A stretch of 64,000 nucleotides of DNA from Haemophilus parainfluenzae ATCC 33392. Lineage in GTDB: Bacteria; Pseudomonadota; Gammaproteobacteria; Enterobacterales; Pasteurellaceae. The notes under the pieces were generated by a model, which was given only the letters and a program-made list of their open reading frames with translations, made no database searches and was not told the DNA's origin. The stretch is taken from assembly GCF_031191205.1 (NCBI RefSeq), contig NZ_CP133470.1:1743501-1807500 (forward strand), read 5' to 3'. Below, one piece after another: positions 1-7,085 of this stretch. Position 1 is the first letter of the stretch, and the number at the start of each line of letters is the position of its first letter. The translations under genes and the position numbers were made by a program.

Positions 1-579
1 TGTTCCCGTGAGGTTTTCTCGCTGTGCGCCGCAGATAAAACGGATTTTGCCGTCTTTAGTTAAATACGGTTTAGGATCGCGAACATGCTCGGTATAACCT
101 TCTGGCGCATTTTCAATTAACGGACGTTTGCTAAGCAACTTCCCGTTAAGATCGAAAATCGCTAAATTTTGATAAGGCACGCGTTGATTATCACTTGGAC
201 GACGAGTATTGCCAGTGTAGAACATGGCCAATTTATCACCGACTTTTAAAGCACCACCCGAATAACAGCCGTGAGACTCAAAAAGCTCACAAGGAATCAG
301 ATCATCCGCTGATTGGTAATGTTGGAAGTCTTTCGTGATTAAATGCTTCCAATGTTTCATCCCGTGAATTGCATCGAATGGAAACCATTGATAGAACAGA
401 TGATATTTCTCTCCATCGAAGATCAAACCATTCGGATCATTCATCAAGCCAGTTGGTGGGGCAATATGAAAGTGCGGTCGAAAATCCTTGTCTTTTTGCA
501 CAGTTTCAGTAATTTTTGTGAGTTCACCCGCTTCTGCGGCTAGGATACTTTTGTATTTGCCATTATTGAAAATAATCAT
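1..579 (-). CDS. scrB: Sucrose-6-phosphate hydrolase, N-terminal part (cut by window edge)
   Basis: Glycoside hydrolase family 32 enzyme that splits sucrose 6-phosphate into glucose 6-phosphate and fructose in the cytoplasm. The reverse strand reads open from an ATG at 579 to the window edge, giving 193 residues of an expected ~480. The family nucleophile motif NDPNG follows 'HIAPPTGLM', and FYTGN and RDPKP motifs follow in the expected order. The start lies 9 bases after the stop of the GST-like gene, so it is probably co-transcribed with it and with scrK. An uptake signal (470-478) is embedded in the coding region and encodes Arg-Pro-His-Phe. No sucrose transporter is visible here; it may lie beyond the edge. 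The family call is firm; the 3' end is not seen. Confidence 0.9.
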   Translation of the reverse strand, partial: MIIFNNGKYKSILAAEAGELTKITETVQKDKDFRPHFHIAPPTGLMNDPNGLIFDGEKYHLFYQWFPFDAIHGMKHWKHLITKDFQHYQSADDLIPCELFESHGCYSGGALKVGDKLAMFYTGNTRRPSDNQRVPYQNLAIFDLNGKLLSKRPLIENAPEGYTEHVRDPKPYLTKDGKIRFICGAQRENLTGT

Positions 580-588
580 AATTTAATC

Positions 589-1200
589 TTATTTGGGTAA
601 AGTATTTTTTAAGCAATCATAGCGTTGATTCATTGCTTCAGCCCATGCTTTTAATGATTTGATGGTTGCATGTTGTGAAGCATGAGTCCAAGCATCGCGG
701 AACAGTAGGAAATCAATTGCACACACGGCATTCAATGTGCCGATATTTAATTCTTCACCAAAACTATCAATGGCTTTTTTTAGTTCAATTAAGCTTCGCT
801 CAGTGCGGTCAAAAATTTGCTGATGACGTTCAAGCCACCATTGCTCTTGTGGACGAAGGTGTTTTTCAGGTGCGACTGAGATTTCATTTTCTAAAATACC
901 ATCGGCTAAATAATGTAAACGAAGAATTTCCCAACGTGTCTCGCTGTTTCCATAAAGTGAAGGTTGTGTACCGAGGTGATCGAGATATTCTGCAATAAGT
1001 GAACTATTATAAAGCCATTCGCCATTTTCTTGTTGTAATGCTGGTAAACGTCCAAGAGGATTGTCTAAATTATGGGGGGAATTCTTATCTAAACCACTGG
1101 TTGCGAGGAGTAATTCAACATGATCTTGTAATTGATGATATTGCACTACAGCACGAGCTTTTCTAGCATAAGGGCTAGAGTTGGAATACCAAAGTTTCAT
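589..1200 (-). CDS. Glutathione S-transferase-like protein (YibF type)
   Basis: A 203-residue protein with the two-domain GST layout: an N-terminal thioredoxin fold (about 1-75, starting MKLWYSNSSPYARK, with Ser9 in the usual active-site region and the 'NPLGRLPAL' segment carrying the cis-Pro) and an all-helical C-terminal domain. It resembles E. coli YibF, a GST-fold protein of unknown substrate. It sits between scrK and scrB on the same strand, 58 bases after scrK and 9 bases before scrB, so it is likely transcribed with the sucrose genes, although no GST role in sucrose use is known. SD sequence TAGGAG precedes the ATG. Actual glutathione-transferase activity is not shown by the sequence. 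Confidence 0.8.
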   Translation of the reverse strand: MKLWYSNSSPYARKARAVVQYHQLQDHVELLLATSGLDKNSPHNLDNPLGRLPALQQENGEWLYNSSLIAEYLDHLGTQPSLYGNSETRWEILRLHYLADGILENEISVAPEKHLRPQEQWWLERHQQIFDRTERSLIELKKAIDSFGEELNIGTLNAVCAIDFLLFRDAWTHASQHATIKSLKAWAEAMNQRYDCLKNTLPK

Positions 1201-1258
1201 AAATATCTCCTAAATTATCTTCATAAATAAAAGGTGTGGTTATTCGCAGCTTTGCACG

Positions 1259-2185
1259 CTAATTCGCTAAAAATGCTGCTAATTGTGTTTGATTTGGTAG
1301 AGCAGACATCGCCCCTTTTGCTGTCGTAGCCAGGGCTCCGCAGGCATTAGCCTGACGGATGATTTGCACTAGCACATCATTTTCTTTCCAGTTTGGATGC
1401 TGTGAAAGTCCAGCAAGTAGGCCACCAACGAAAGCATCGCCAGCACCTGTTGTATCTACCGGCTGTAAGGCTTTTCCAGAAATCACATCTTTCTTACCTT
1501 CTAAGTGATAAAGTGCACCATCTTTACCCAAGGTCACGATAATCAATTTTTCAGGATAAAGTGCGGTCACTTTTTCAAAGGCTTTTTCAAGGCTATCAGT
1601 ATTAGTCAAAAGCGTTAATTCTTCTTCAGAGAATTTCAATACGTCAGCTAAGGCAACCGCTTCCATTACTACGGTTTTCATTTCTTCTAAGCTTGACCAA
1701 AGTGACTCACGTAGATTTGGATCGAAAGAGAAGAAACCGCCAGCAGCTTTAACACGACGAATGGCTTCGAAAGTCGCTTCGCGTGATGGATTATTAATCA
1801 GCGCGATAGAGCAGCAATGCAGCCATTCACCTTGTTGGAATGGGGGTAAATCGCTAGCTTGTAAAAACTGATCCGCACTTGGGTTTACCATAAAGGTAAA
1901 GCTGCGTTCGCCATTATCTAAGCCGACGATAACGGTAGAGGTGCGATGTTGCGGATCTAAAATCATATGTTGTGTATTCACATTTTCCGCATTTAAGGTA
2001 TCTTGCATAAATTGGCCAAGCGGATCGTTACCTACACGACCAATAAAAGCGCTCGGGCTGCCTAAGCGTGCCACGCCAACAGCCACATTTGCCGGCGCAC
2101 CACCGGCACAGCGTAAATAATGATTTTCACCGTCAGGAATAAGATCGACAACCGCATCACCGGTTACCCAGATTTTTTGGCTCAT
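1259..2185 (-). CDS. scrK: Fructokinase (PfkB family)
   Basis: ATP-dependent kinase that phosphorylates the fructose released by ScrB, feeding it to glycolysis as fructose 6-phosphate. The 308-residue protein has the first PfkB signature near 28-40 (GGAPANVAVG) and the second at 244-252 (DTTGAGDAF, with Asp250 as catalytic base and the glycine-rich anion hole). It starts at an ATG behind AAGGAAAA. It is followed on the same strand by the GST-like gene and scrB, which supports fructose as the substrate over other PfkB sugars. An uptake signal lies inside the gene at 1559-1567. An aminoimidazole riboside kinase, a close relative, is the main alternative, made unlikely by the neighbour scrB. Confidence 0.88.
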   Translation of the reverse strand: MSQKIWVTGDAVVDLIPDGENHYLRCAGGAPANVAVGVARLGSPSAFIGRVGNDPLGQFMQDTLNAENVNTQHMILDPQHRTSTVIVGLDNGERSFTFMVNPSADQFLQASDLPPFQQGEWLHCCSIALINNPSREATFEAIRRVKAAGGFFSFDPNLRESLWSSLEEMKTVVMEAVALADVLKFSEEELTLLTNTDSLEKAFEKVTALYPEKLIIVTLGKDGALYHLEGKKDVISGKALQPVDTTGAGDAFVGGLLAGLSQHPNWKENDVLVQIIRQANACGALATTAKGAMSALPNQTQLAAFLAN

Positions 2186-2214
2186 ATTATTTTCCTTCTA
2201 TTGTGGATATCAGT

Positions 2215-2247
2215 TAAAAAATAACCGCACTTAAAAAGAGCGGTCAT
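2215..2247 (-). terminator. Intrinsic terminator of tyrS
   Basis: On the minus strand ATGACCGC (2240-2247) pairs with GCGGTTAT (2221-2228), including one G-U pair, and is followed by six T. The hairpin contains one intact uptake signal (accgcactt, 2223-2231) and a degenerate partner. It lies 14 bases after the tyrS stop and before scrK. Confidence 0.75.
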
Positions 2248-2260
2248 TTTCATAGGTGTT

Positions 2261-3448
2261 TTATGCGATGGTTACGCGTGCGAATTTACGTTTACCGACT
2301 TGGTAAACATTCGTGCCTTTCGGTGCGTTGGCTTTCATGTCTTCGACTTTTTCACCGTTAATTTTCACACCACCTTGTTTCGCTGAGCGAATTGCTTCAG
2401 AAGTTGAAGGAACCAGTCCCGCTTCTTTTAATAAGGTGGCTAAACCAATTTCGCCTTCAAAGGTGAATTCAGGCATTTCATCCGGCATTGCACCTTTTTG
2501 GAAACGGTTAATAAATTCTTGCTCAGCTGCCTCTGCAGCCGCTTCATCATGGAAACGCGCAATGATTTCTTTGGCTAATAAAATCTTCACATCACGTGGG
2601 TTTTTACCATTTGCCACTTCAGCTTTTAATTCCGCAATTTCAGTGAGTGGACGGAAAGAAAGTAAGTTGTACCAATCCCACATTAATTCATCAGAGATCG
2701 ACATAATTTTACCGAACATATCGCTTGGTGCATCTGTCACGCCGATGTAGTTGCCTAATGATTTAGACATTTTCTTCTCACCGTCTAAACCAACAAGTAA
2801 TGGAAGCGTAATCGCTACCTGTGGTTTCTGACCGGCTGATTTTTGTAATTCACGACCAACAAGTAAGTTGAATTTTTGGTCTGTACCACCAAGTTCTACG
2901 TCTGCTTCTAAAGCAACAGAGTCATGGCCTTGTAATAATGGGTAAATAAATTCATGAATCGCGATAGGTTGATTGTTACCAAAACGTTTTTTGAAGTCAT
3001 CACGTTCTAGCATACGCGCTACGGTGTAGTTGCTCGCTAAACGGATCATCCCTTCAGTACCCAATTTACCCAACCATTCAGAATTGAATACGATTTTTGT
3101 TTTTTGTGGGTCTAGAATTTTGTAAATTTGTTCTTTATAGGTTTCCGCATTGCGAAGCACATCTTCACGGCTAAGTGGTGGGCGAGTAGTATTTTTACCA
3201 GATGGGTCACCGACCATACCAGTAAAATCACCGATTAAGAAATAGACTTCGTGGCCTAATTGTTGGAATTGGCGAAGTTTGTTTAATACCACGGTATGCC
3301 CTAAGTGAATATCCGGAGCAGTAGGGTCTGCACCAAGTTTAATTTTAAGTGGGCGATTTTCTTTCAGTTTTTCGATTAAATCTGCTTCAGAAAGAATCTC
3401 ATCAGTACCGCGTTTTAGTTCTGCGAGAACGGTATTAATATCAGTCAT
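2261..3448 (-). CDS. tyrS: Tyrosyl-tRNA synthetase
   Basis: Class I synthetase that charges tRNA-Tyr. The 395 residues carry the HIGH-type motif HLGH at 48-51, the KMSKS loop near 226-230 ([11 protein letters not shown]), a Rossmann catalytic core and a C-terminal S4-like RNA-binding domain (about 330-395). The length suits the shorter TyrZ-like form found in Haemophilus rather than the 424-residue E. coli form. It has ATG with AGGA upstream. A TATAAT (plus-strand attata 3485-3490) just upstream suggests its own promoter, and the upstream small-RNA gene on the same strand ends in a terminator before it. Confidence 0.96.
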   Translation of the reverse strand: MTDINTVLAELKRGTDEILSEADLIEKLKENRPLKIKLGADPTAPDIHLGHTVVLNKLRQFQQLGHEVYFLIGDFTGMVGDPSGKNTTRPPLSREDVLRNAETYKEQIYKILDPQKTKIVFNSEWLGKLGTEGMIRLASNYTVARMLERDDFKKRFGNNQPIAIHEFIYPLLQGHDSVALEADVELGGTDQKFNLLVGRELQKSAGQKPQVAITLPLLVGLDGEKKMSKSLGNYIGVTDAPSDMFGKIMSISDELMWDWYNLLSFRPLTEIAELKAEVANGKNPRDVKILLAKEIIARFHDEAAAEAAEQEFINRFQKGAMPDEMPEFTFEGEIGLATLLKEAGLVPSTSEAIRSAKQGGVKINGEKVEDMKANAPKGTNVYQVGKRKFARVTIA

Positions 3449-3484
3449 TCTATTTCCTAATGTTATTTCAATATTAAAGGCTAC

Positions 3485-3490
3485 ATTATA
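3485..3490 (-). promoter_or_regulatory. Probable -10 box of tyrS promoter
   Basis: Minus-strand TATAAT, 37 bases before the tyrS ATG and downstream of the sRNA terminator. The -35 region is poor, so the call rests on the perfect -10 hexamer and its position. Confidence 0.45.
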
Positions 3491-3521
3491 GAGAATATGG
3501 CTGAAATGAAAAGATTGAGAT

Positions 3522-3555
3522 GAAAAAAAACGCCTATTTGTGGGGAAATAGGCGT
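3522..3555 (-). terminator. Strong intrinsic terminator of the Fur-type small RNA
   Basis: Minus-strand hairpin with a perfect 10-bp stem: ACGCCTATTT (plus 3546-3555, read in reverse) pairs with AAATAGGCGT (plus 3530-3539), six-base loop, followed at once by eight T. It is about 100 bases from the sfsA stop but only ~67 bases from the predicted small-RNA start. Confidence 0.85.
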
Positions 3556-3589
3556 GAAGTTGGAGTGATTATCTATTTGTTTTTGGAAT
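3523..3589 (-). ncRNA. Predicted Fur-controlled small RNA, about 67 nt
   Basis: No reading frame of note lies here, yet the stretch has a full transcription unit: a -35 TTGACA (3619-3624), a 17-base spacer, a -10 TATCAT (3596-3601), two Fur-box-like sequences over the promoter, and a strong terminator ending at about 3523. The predicted transcript has an unstructured 5' part of ~35 nt containing CACUCC, which could pair with Shine-Dalgarno sequences, then the terminator stem. A 5' AAAUAG could also pair with CUAUUU of the terminator's first arm. The architecture is that of RyhB-type iron-sparing sRNAs; Haemophilus has one named HrrF. I cannot confirm sequence identity with HrrF from memory, so no symbol is given. 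Confidence 0.68.
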
Positions 3590-3593
3590 GTTT

Positions 3594-3613
3594 AGATGAT
3601 AACCATTCTCAAA
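3594..3613 (-). promoter_or_regulatory. Fur-box-like site over the sRNA promoter spacer
   Basis: Minus-strand TTTGAGAATGGTTATCATCT resembles the Fur consensus (GATAATGATAATCATTATC) in both half-sites. It covers the spacer and -10 box, where bound Fe-Fur would block RNA polymerase. Confidence 0.62.
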
Positions 3614-3624
3614 TGTCATGTCAA
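3596..3624 (-). promoter_or_regulatory. Sigma-70 promoter of the small RNA
   Basis: Perfect -35 TTGACA (3619-3624), 17-base spacer, -10 TATCAT (3596-3601, five of six consensus bases). It begins only 32 bases after the sfsA stop and points away from it towards the terminator. Confidence 0.72.
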
Positions 3625-3629
3625 TAGAA

Positions 3630-3649
3630 AAATGAAAATAATTCTCAAT
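3630..3649 (-). promoter_or_regulatory. Second Fur-box-like site upstream of the sRNA promoter
   Basis: Minus-strand ATTGAGAATTATTTTCATTT has the GAGAATTATTTTCATT core seen in many Fur sites. It lies just upstream of the -35 box, so two Fur dimers could bind side by side. Confidence 0.6.
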
Positions 3650-3655
3650 TATTTT

Positions 3656-4372
3656 TTAATCAATGTAAGGTACACTTTCCGTAAGAGAAAGTGCGGTCGG
3701 AATTCCATCTGAGATTTCAAATTTTCCCGCATAAGCGTAAGCTTCAACGCCCTGTGATTTGGCATTCTTTAAAAGACGATCATATTCAGGATCTATAAAC
3801 TCAGCGATTTTAAAACGATCGAAGCCATCATGTAATCCAGCAAAGAGAACAACCGCGCGATGTCCTTGTTTTTTCATGGCTAAAAGTTCACGAACATGTT
3901 TTTGTCCACGGGTAGTAACCGCATCGGGAAACATGCCTAATGAGCCTTTTACAAAGGTGATGGATTTCACTTCAACATAACAATCTGGCAAGCCTTCACT
4001 TTTAAGTAAGAAGTCGATACGGCTATTTTCTTCACCATATTTCACTTCAGGATAAATTTCATCATACATAGCCAGTTCTTTGATTTGTTTATTTTGCAAG
4101 GCTTCAAAGACTAACTGGTTGGATCTGTGCGTATTAATGCAAACAAGTTGGTCATTTGCTAATTGAGTTAATTCCCAACTATGTGGATATTTGCGCGTTT
4201 GGCTATCAGAATGAGAGTACCAAACGGTATCACCTTTTTCACCACAGCCAGTCATTGCACCAGTGTTTGCACAATGAATAGTGATTACTTCACCATTTGG
4301 TAATTCAATATCAGTCAAAAAACGCTTATAGCGGCGAATTAATTTTGCAGATTGTAGAGTGGGGAGTTGCAT
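3656..4372 (-). CDS. sfsA: SfsA, sugar fermentation stimulation protein
   Basis: A 238-residue member of the SfsA family, cytoplasmic proteins first linked to maltose metabolism in E. coli; the family has a predicted DNA-binding OB-like part and a nuclease-like fold, but the biochemical role is unsettled. Typical motifs are present: '[16 protein letters not shown]' near the N-terminus, 'NSRIDFLL', 'CYVEVKSIT' and '[12 protein letters not shown]'. The length matches the family (about 234). ATG is preceded by GGAATAA. An uptake signal at 3689-3697 lies within the last codons. It is separated from the SIMPL gene by an inverted uptake-signal pair. Confidence 0.92.
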   Translation of the reverse strand: MQLPTLQSAKLIRRYKRFLTDIELPNGEVITIHCANTGAMTGCGEKGDTVWYSHSDSQTRKYPHSWELTQLANDQLVCINTHRSNQLVFEALQNKQIKELAMYDEIYPEVKYGEENSRIDFLLKSEGLPDCYVEVKSITFVKGSLGMFPDAVTTRGQKHVRELLAMKKQGHRAVVLFAGLHDGFDRFKIAEFIDPEYDRLLKNAKSQGVEAYAYAGKFEISDGIPTALSLTESVPYID

Positions 4373-4392
4373 AGCTTATTCCTTTTGAAAAG

Positions 4393-4435
4393 AAAGTGCG
4401 GTCGAATTTAATGATGAAATTGACCGCACTTTTTT
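4393..4435 (-). terminator. Terminator made of inverted uptake signals
   Basis: AAAGTGCGGTC (4393-4403) and GACCGCACTTT (4422-4432) form an 11-bp stem with T-rich flanks on both strands. It follows the SIMPL gene on the minus strand and precedes sfsA. Confidence 0.75.
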
Positions 4436-4461
4436 ATGAATGTTGAGTAAATATTAAATGA

Positions 4462-5208
4462 TTATTCAATTGCATATTCAATGGTGACGACTAAGCGTGC
4501 TTTTTTCTCAATAGTGCTTGTATCGTAGCTACCAGTGTAATCGCTAGAGTCATCCGCATCAGGATTTGGCGCTTGAATGTAGAATGGCCCTTGTGAAGCA
4601 GATTTTAACACGCCAACTTTTACATTACTGGTTTTCGCAAATTCTTCAGCACGAACATGGGCATCTTGTGTTGCTTTTGAAATTAATTCACGTTTAATTT
4701 GTTCAAGATTTTCTAAATAATAATTAGGTTCACCAAAACTAATGTCTTGATTGTTAGAAACCAATTGGTGAATGTTGGTGAGTGCTTTTTGTAACTTAGT
4801 GAGTTCTTTGGTCGAAATTCGGATTGATCTAGATGCATCAAAGCCATTGTCTTTACTTTTGGTTTCACCTTTTTCATTTTCATAATAGTCAGTATGAGTA
4901 GATACATCCAATTCAGTGATTTCTCGATTTTCATCAGCAAAACCTTGTGCTTTAAGAAAACGAACCGCTTCATTTAAGTTTTTCTGATTAGCTGCCATGG
5001 CATCATTATAAGTTGCTCCCCAACCATTTATGCGGATAACCCATGTGCCTTGTGTTGACGTATAGTGGCTTTCTGCTAATCCCTTAACTGAAATAGAACC
5101 AGTTTGACGTAAATTTTTAAATTGATTACCTAGGATAAATGCTGACGCCATCAATCCGACGGCAAGAATGATGCCAAAAATAGCGAGATAAGATTTTTTG
5201 TTGTTCAT
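4462..5208 (-). CDS. SIMPL-domain protein (DUF541, YggE-like)
   Basis: A 248-residue protein with one N-terminal membrane segment (about 7-28, ILAVGLMASAFILG) acting as an uncleaved anchor or signal peptide, and a periplasmic SIMPL domain (about 38-246). Family features include the 'SVKGLAES' opening strand, the central 'Y.DAMAANQKNLNEAV' helix and the closing 'ARLVVTIEYAIE' strand. SIMPL proteins such as YggE are associated with oxidative and envelope stress; the molecular function is unknown. It is a stand-alone gene on the minus strand with a TATAAT-containing promoter region upstream, divergent from the Bax-inhibitor-like gene. Confidence 0.82.
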   Translation of the reverse strand: MNNKKSYLAIFGIILAVGLMASAFILGNQFKNLRQTGSISVKGLAESHYTSTQGTWVIRINGWGATYNDAMAANQKNLNEAVRFLKAQGFADENREITELDVSTHTDYYENEKGETKSKDNGFDASRSIRISTKELTKLQKALTNIHQLVSNNQDISFGEPNYYLENLEQIKRELISKATQDAHVRAEEFAKTSNVKVGVLKSASQGPFYIQAPNPDADDSSDYTGSYDTSTIEKKARLVVTIEYAIE

Positions 5209-5445
5209 ATAATGTCCGTGATGTGGAATAAATAGGAAGCTTATTATAATGTAATCAATCTTATTGAGTAAATTAATTTATTTATTCATTATAGCGGGCT
5301 ATAAAAAATAGCTTTAAGAGTTGACCAAATAAATTAAAAAAATCGAAACGGATTCTTTATTTACCATTGACTTTTTTCCATATAGCCCTTACTTTACGAA
5401 CTGATGATTTCATCAAATTTATTCTTTGTAAAATAAGGAGCTTTT

Positions 5446-6108
5446 ATGCAATCTCGCATTGTGGTTAATTCACAGGAAGAATCACTACTTAGCACACATA
5501 AAGTGCTACGTAATACCTATTTCTTATTGGGATTAACGATGGCATTTTCGGCGGTTGTTGCTTATATTTCTATGAGCTTAAACTTGCCTTATCCAAACCT
5601 TATCGTATTGCTCGTGGGCTTTTACGGTTTACTTTTTGTCACAAACCGTTTAGCAAATAGCGCGTGGGGAATCTTGGCTGCATTCGCGTTCACTGGGTTT
5701 ATGGGCTACACCATTGGGCCAATTTTAAATATCTATGTGGCGAGAGGAATGGAAGATTTGATTATGCTTGCTTTCGCAGGTACCGCTATCGTCTTCTTTG
5801 CATGTTCAGCTTATGTGCTAACAACGAAGAAAGATATGTCTTTCCTTTCTACCGCGATTTTCTCATTATTTATCGTGTTATTGTTAGGAATTGTGGCAAG
5901 CTTCTTCTTCCAAATTCCAGCATTAGCGGTAGGGATCAGTGCATTGTTTGTGGTGTTCTCAACAATGACAATCCTTTATGAAACCAGCAATATTATTCAC
6001 GGTGGCGAAACAAACTATATTCGTGCAACGGTGAGTATTTATGTGTCAATTTACAACTTATTCATTAGCTTATTAAGATTACTTTCTATCTTCTCAAGCG
6101 ATGATTAG
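5446..6108 (+). CDS. Bax inhibitor-1/YccA-family membrane protein
   Basis: A 220-residue inner-membrane protein with about seven hydrophobic segments (roughly 25-45, 50-70, 73-95, 105-125, 135-155, 160-180, 195-212). It has the family's 'TNRLANS' and 'GYTIGPIL' segments and a C-terminal '[18 protein letters not shown]' with terminal acidic residues. E. coli YccA, a relative, inhibits FtsH degradation of SecY; here the role is inferred only from family. Good SD (AAGGAG) and a candidate -35 TTGACT near 5368. It is monocistronic with a terminator at 6127-6151. Confidence 0.88.
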   Translation: MQSRIVVNSQEESLLSTHKVLRNTYFLLGLTMAFSAVVAYISMSLNLPYPNLIVLLVGFYGLLFVTNRLANSAWGILAAFAFTGFMGYTIGPILNIYVARGMEDLIMLAFAGTAIVFFACSAYVLTTKKDMSFLSTAIFSLFIVLLLGIVASFFFQIPALAVGISALFVVFSTMTILYETSNIIHGGETNYIRATVSIYVSIYNLFISLLRLLSIFSSDD

Positions 6109-6126
6109 TCAGTATTAAATTTAAAG

Positions 6127-6151
6127 ACGCTCCTTATTAGGGGCGTTTTTT
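6127..6151 (+). terminator. Terminator of the Bax-inhibitor-like gene
   Basis: ACGCTCC (6127-6133) pairs with GGGGCGT (6140-6146) around a six-base loop, followed by six T. Confidence 0.8.
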
Positions 6152-6189
6152 GTTTTGAACTAATTTTCTGAAGAGAAGTCTTAGCATAC

Positions 6190-6208
6190 AGGTTCGCTAG
6201 TTGAACCT
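6190..6208 (+). promoter_or_regulatory. Inverted repeat upstream of the ComE1-like gene
   Basis: AGGTTC, seven bases, GAACCT. It lies 24 bases before the start codon and just upstream of GATAAT (6212-6217), a possible -10 box, so it could be an operator or a leader hairpin. It does not match the Haemophilus CRP-S competence site. Confidence 0.35.
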
Positions 6209-6232
6209 ATTGATAATAAAACAGGAGTTTTT

Positions 6233-6937
6233 ATGAAATCTTTAAGATCACTTTTAACATTAACATCACTCGCATTAGCGGTATCAGGTTCTGCATTAGC
6301 AACGAATACTTCCGTATTGCCAACAAAAGAAGATGTTGTAACCAATTCAAAATCAATGGTTGAAAGCACAAAAGCTGACGTGAAAAATGCGGCAAATGAT
6401 AAGCTTAAATCAATGAGTGATAGCGCGAGCTCAACAAAATCAAACGCATTAGATAAAGTTAATACAGCTAAAGAAAAAGCGACTTCCGCGAAAGATGCAA
6501 TGAAAGATAAAGCCACTTCTGCAAAAGATGCGGTAAAAGAGAAGGCGTCCGCTTTAAAAGAAAAGGCGACTGAGAATAATCAACCGTCAATTAAAGATAA
6601 AGCTACTGAAAAATTCAATTCAGTTAAAGATAATGCGAAAGAAAAAGCATCTGAAGCAAAAACAAAAGCCGCAGATAAAGTAAAAGAAGTGAAAGAAAAA
6701 GCGGCTTCTACAAAAGATGCAGCCAAAGAGAAAGTGGCTTCTTCTGCTAAAGTAAACATCAATAAAGCGGATGCAGAAACTCTACAAAAACTTTCTGGTA
6801 TCGGTGAGAAAAAAGCACAAGCGATTATTGATTACCGTAACAAAGTGGGCAAAATCAAAAGTGCTGCTGAGCTTTCTAATATTGATGGTATCGGTGAAGC
6901 TACAATTGAAAAAATTACGCCATTCTTAAGTTTCTAA
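6233..6937 (+). CDS. comE1: ComE1-type competence protein with long LEA-like repeat region
   Basis: A secreted helix-hairpin-helix DNA-binding protein, related to ComEA/ComE1, which binds incoming DNA in the periplasm during transformation. A signal peptide (1-24, cut after ALA) is followed by a Lys/Ala/Asp/Glu-rich region (about 40-170) and a C-terminal tandem HhH domain (about 174-234: 'KVNINKADAETLQKLSGIG' and 'SNIDGIGEATIEKI'). The usual Haemophilus ComE1 is only about 112 residues, so the middle region is an expansion. It contains tandem 11-residue units: KEKATSAKDAM, KDKATSAKDAV, KEKASALKEKA (residues 80-112). Such units form amphipathic helices in LEA-type proteins; the charge suggests it may also touch DNA. 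SD is ACAGGAG. Confidence 0.82.
   Translation: MKSLRSLLTLTSLALAVSGSALATNTSVLPTKEDVVTNSKSMVESTKADVKNAANDKLKSMSDSASSTKSNALDKVNTAKEKATSAKDAMKDKATSAKDAVKEKASALKEKATENNQPSIKDKATEKFNSVKDNAKEKASEAKTKAADKVKEVKEKAASTKDAAKEKVASSAKVNINKADAETLQKLSGIGEKKAQAIIDYRNKVGKIKSAAELSNIDGIGEATIEKITPFLSF
6470..6568 (+). repeat. Tandem 33-bp repeats in the ComE1-like gene
   Basis: Three in-frame 33-base units encode KEKATSAKDAM (6470-6502), KDKATSAKDAV (6503-6535) and KEKASALKEKA (6536-6568). The first two differ at only two residues. Units differ in codon use, so the repeats are old rather than a fresh slippage product. Confidence 0.75.
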
Positions 6938-6956
6938 GAAAACTCAGATAAAACAG

Positions 6957-6981
6957 ACCGCACTTTATGTGCGGTTTTTTT
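6957..6981 (+). terminator. Terminator of the ComE1-like gene
   Basis: ACCGCAC (6957-6963), loop TTTAT, GTGCGGT (6969-6975), then a run of T. One arm is an uptake signal (6957-6965). Confidence 0.82.
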
Positions 6982-7046
6982 GTTGAAGTAGATCACAAAA
7001 TTGTAACAAAGTGTGATTTGAGGATTATTTCTTTTTTTATCCTATG

Positions 7047-7052
7047 TATAAT
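7047..7052 (+). promoter_or_regulatory. Probable -10 box of the sucAB promoter
   Basis: A perfect TATAAT lies 34 bases before the chosen sucA start. No good -35 hexamer is present at 16-18 bases, which suggests activator dependence. This also argues against a sucA start at 7044, which would lie inside the promoter. Confidence 0.5.
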
Positions 7053-7085
7053 GGTGGACAACATCATGTAATACAAGGGGTAGAT

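Noticed and set aside
5290..5303. Palindrome TATAGCGGGCTATA between the SIMPL and Bax-inhibitor-like genes
   Set aside because: Short, in AT-rich intergenic DNA, no link to a known regulator; not enough to call an operator.
6190..6208. Competence (CRP-S) site before the ComE1-like gene
   Set aside because: The inverted repeat there reads AGGTTC/GAACCT and lacks the TGCGA core of CRP-S sites.
7044..7085. Longer SucA frame starting at 7044
   Set aside because: That ATG overlaps the probable -10 box TATAAT; the ATG at 7086 has a good Shine-Dalgarno and gives the family length of 935 residues.
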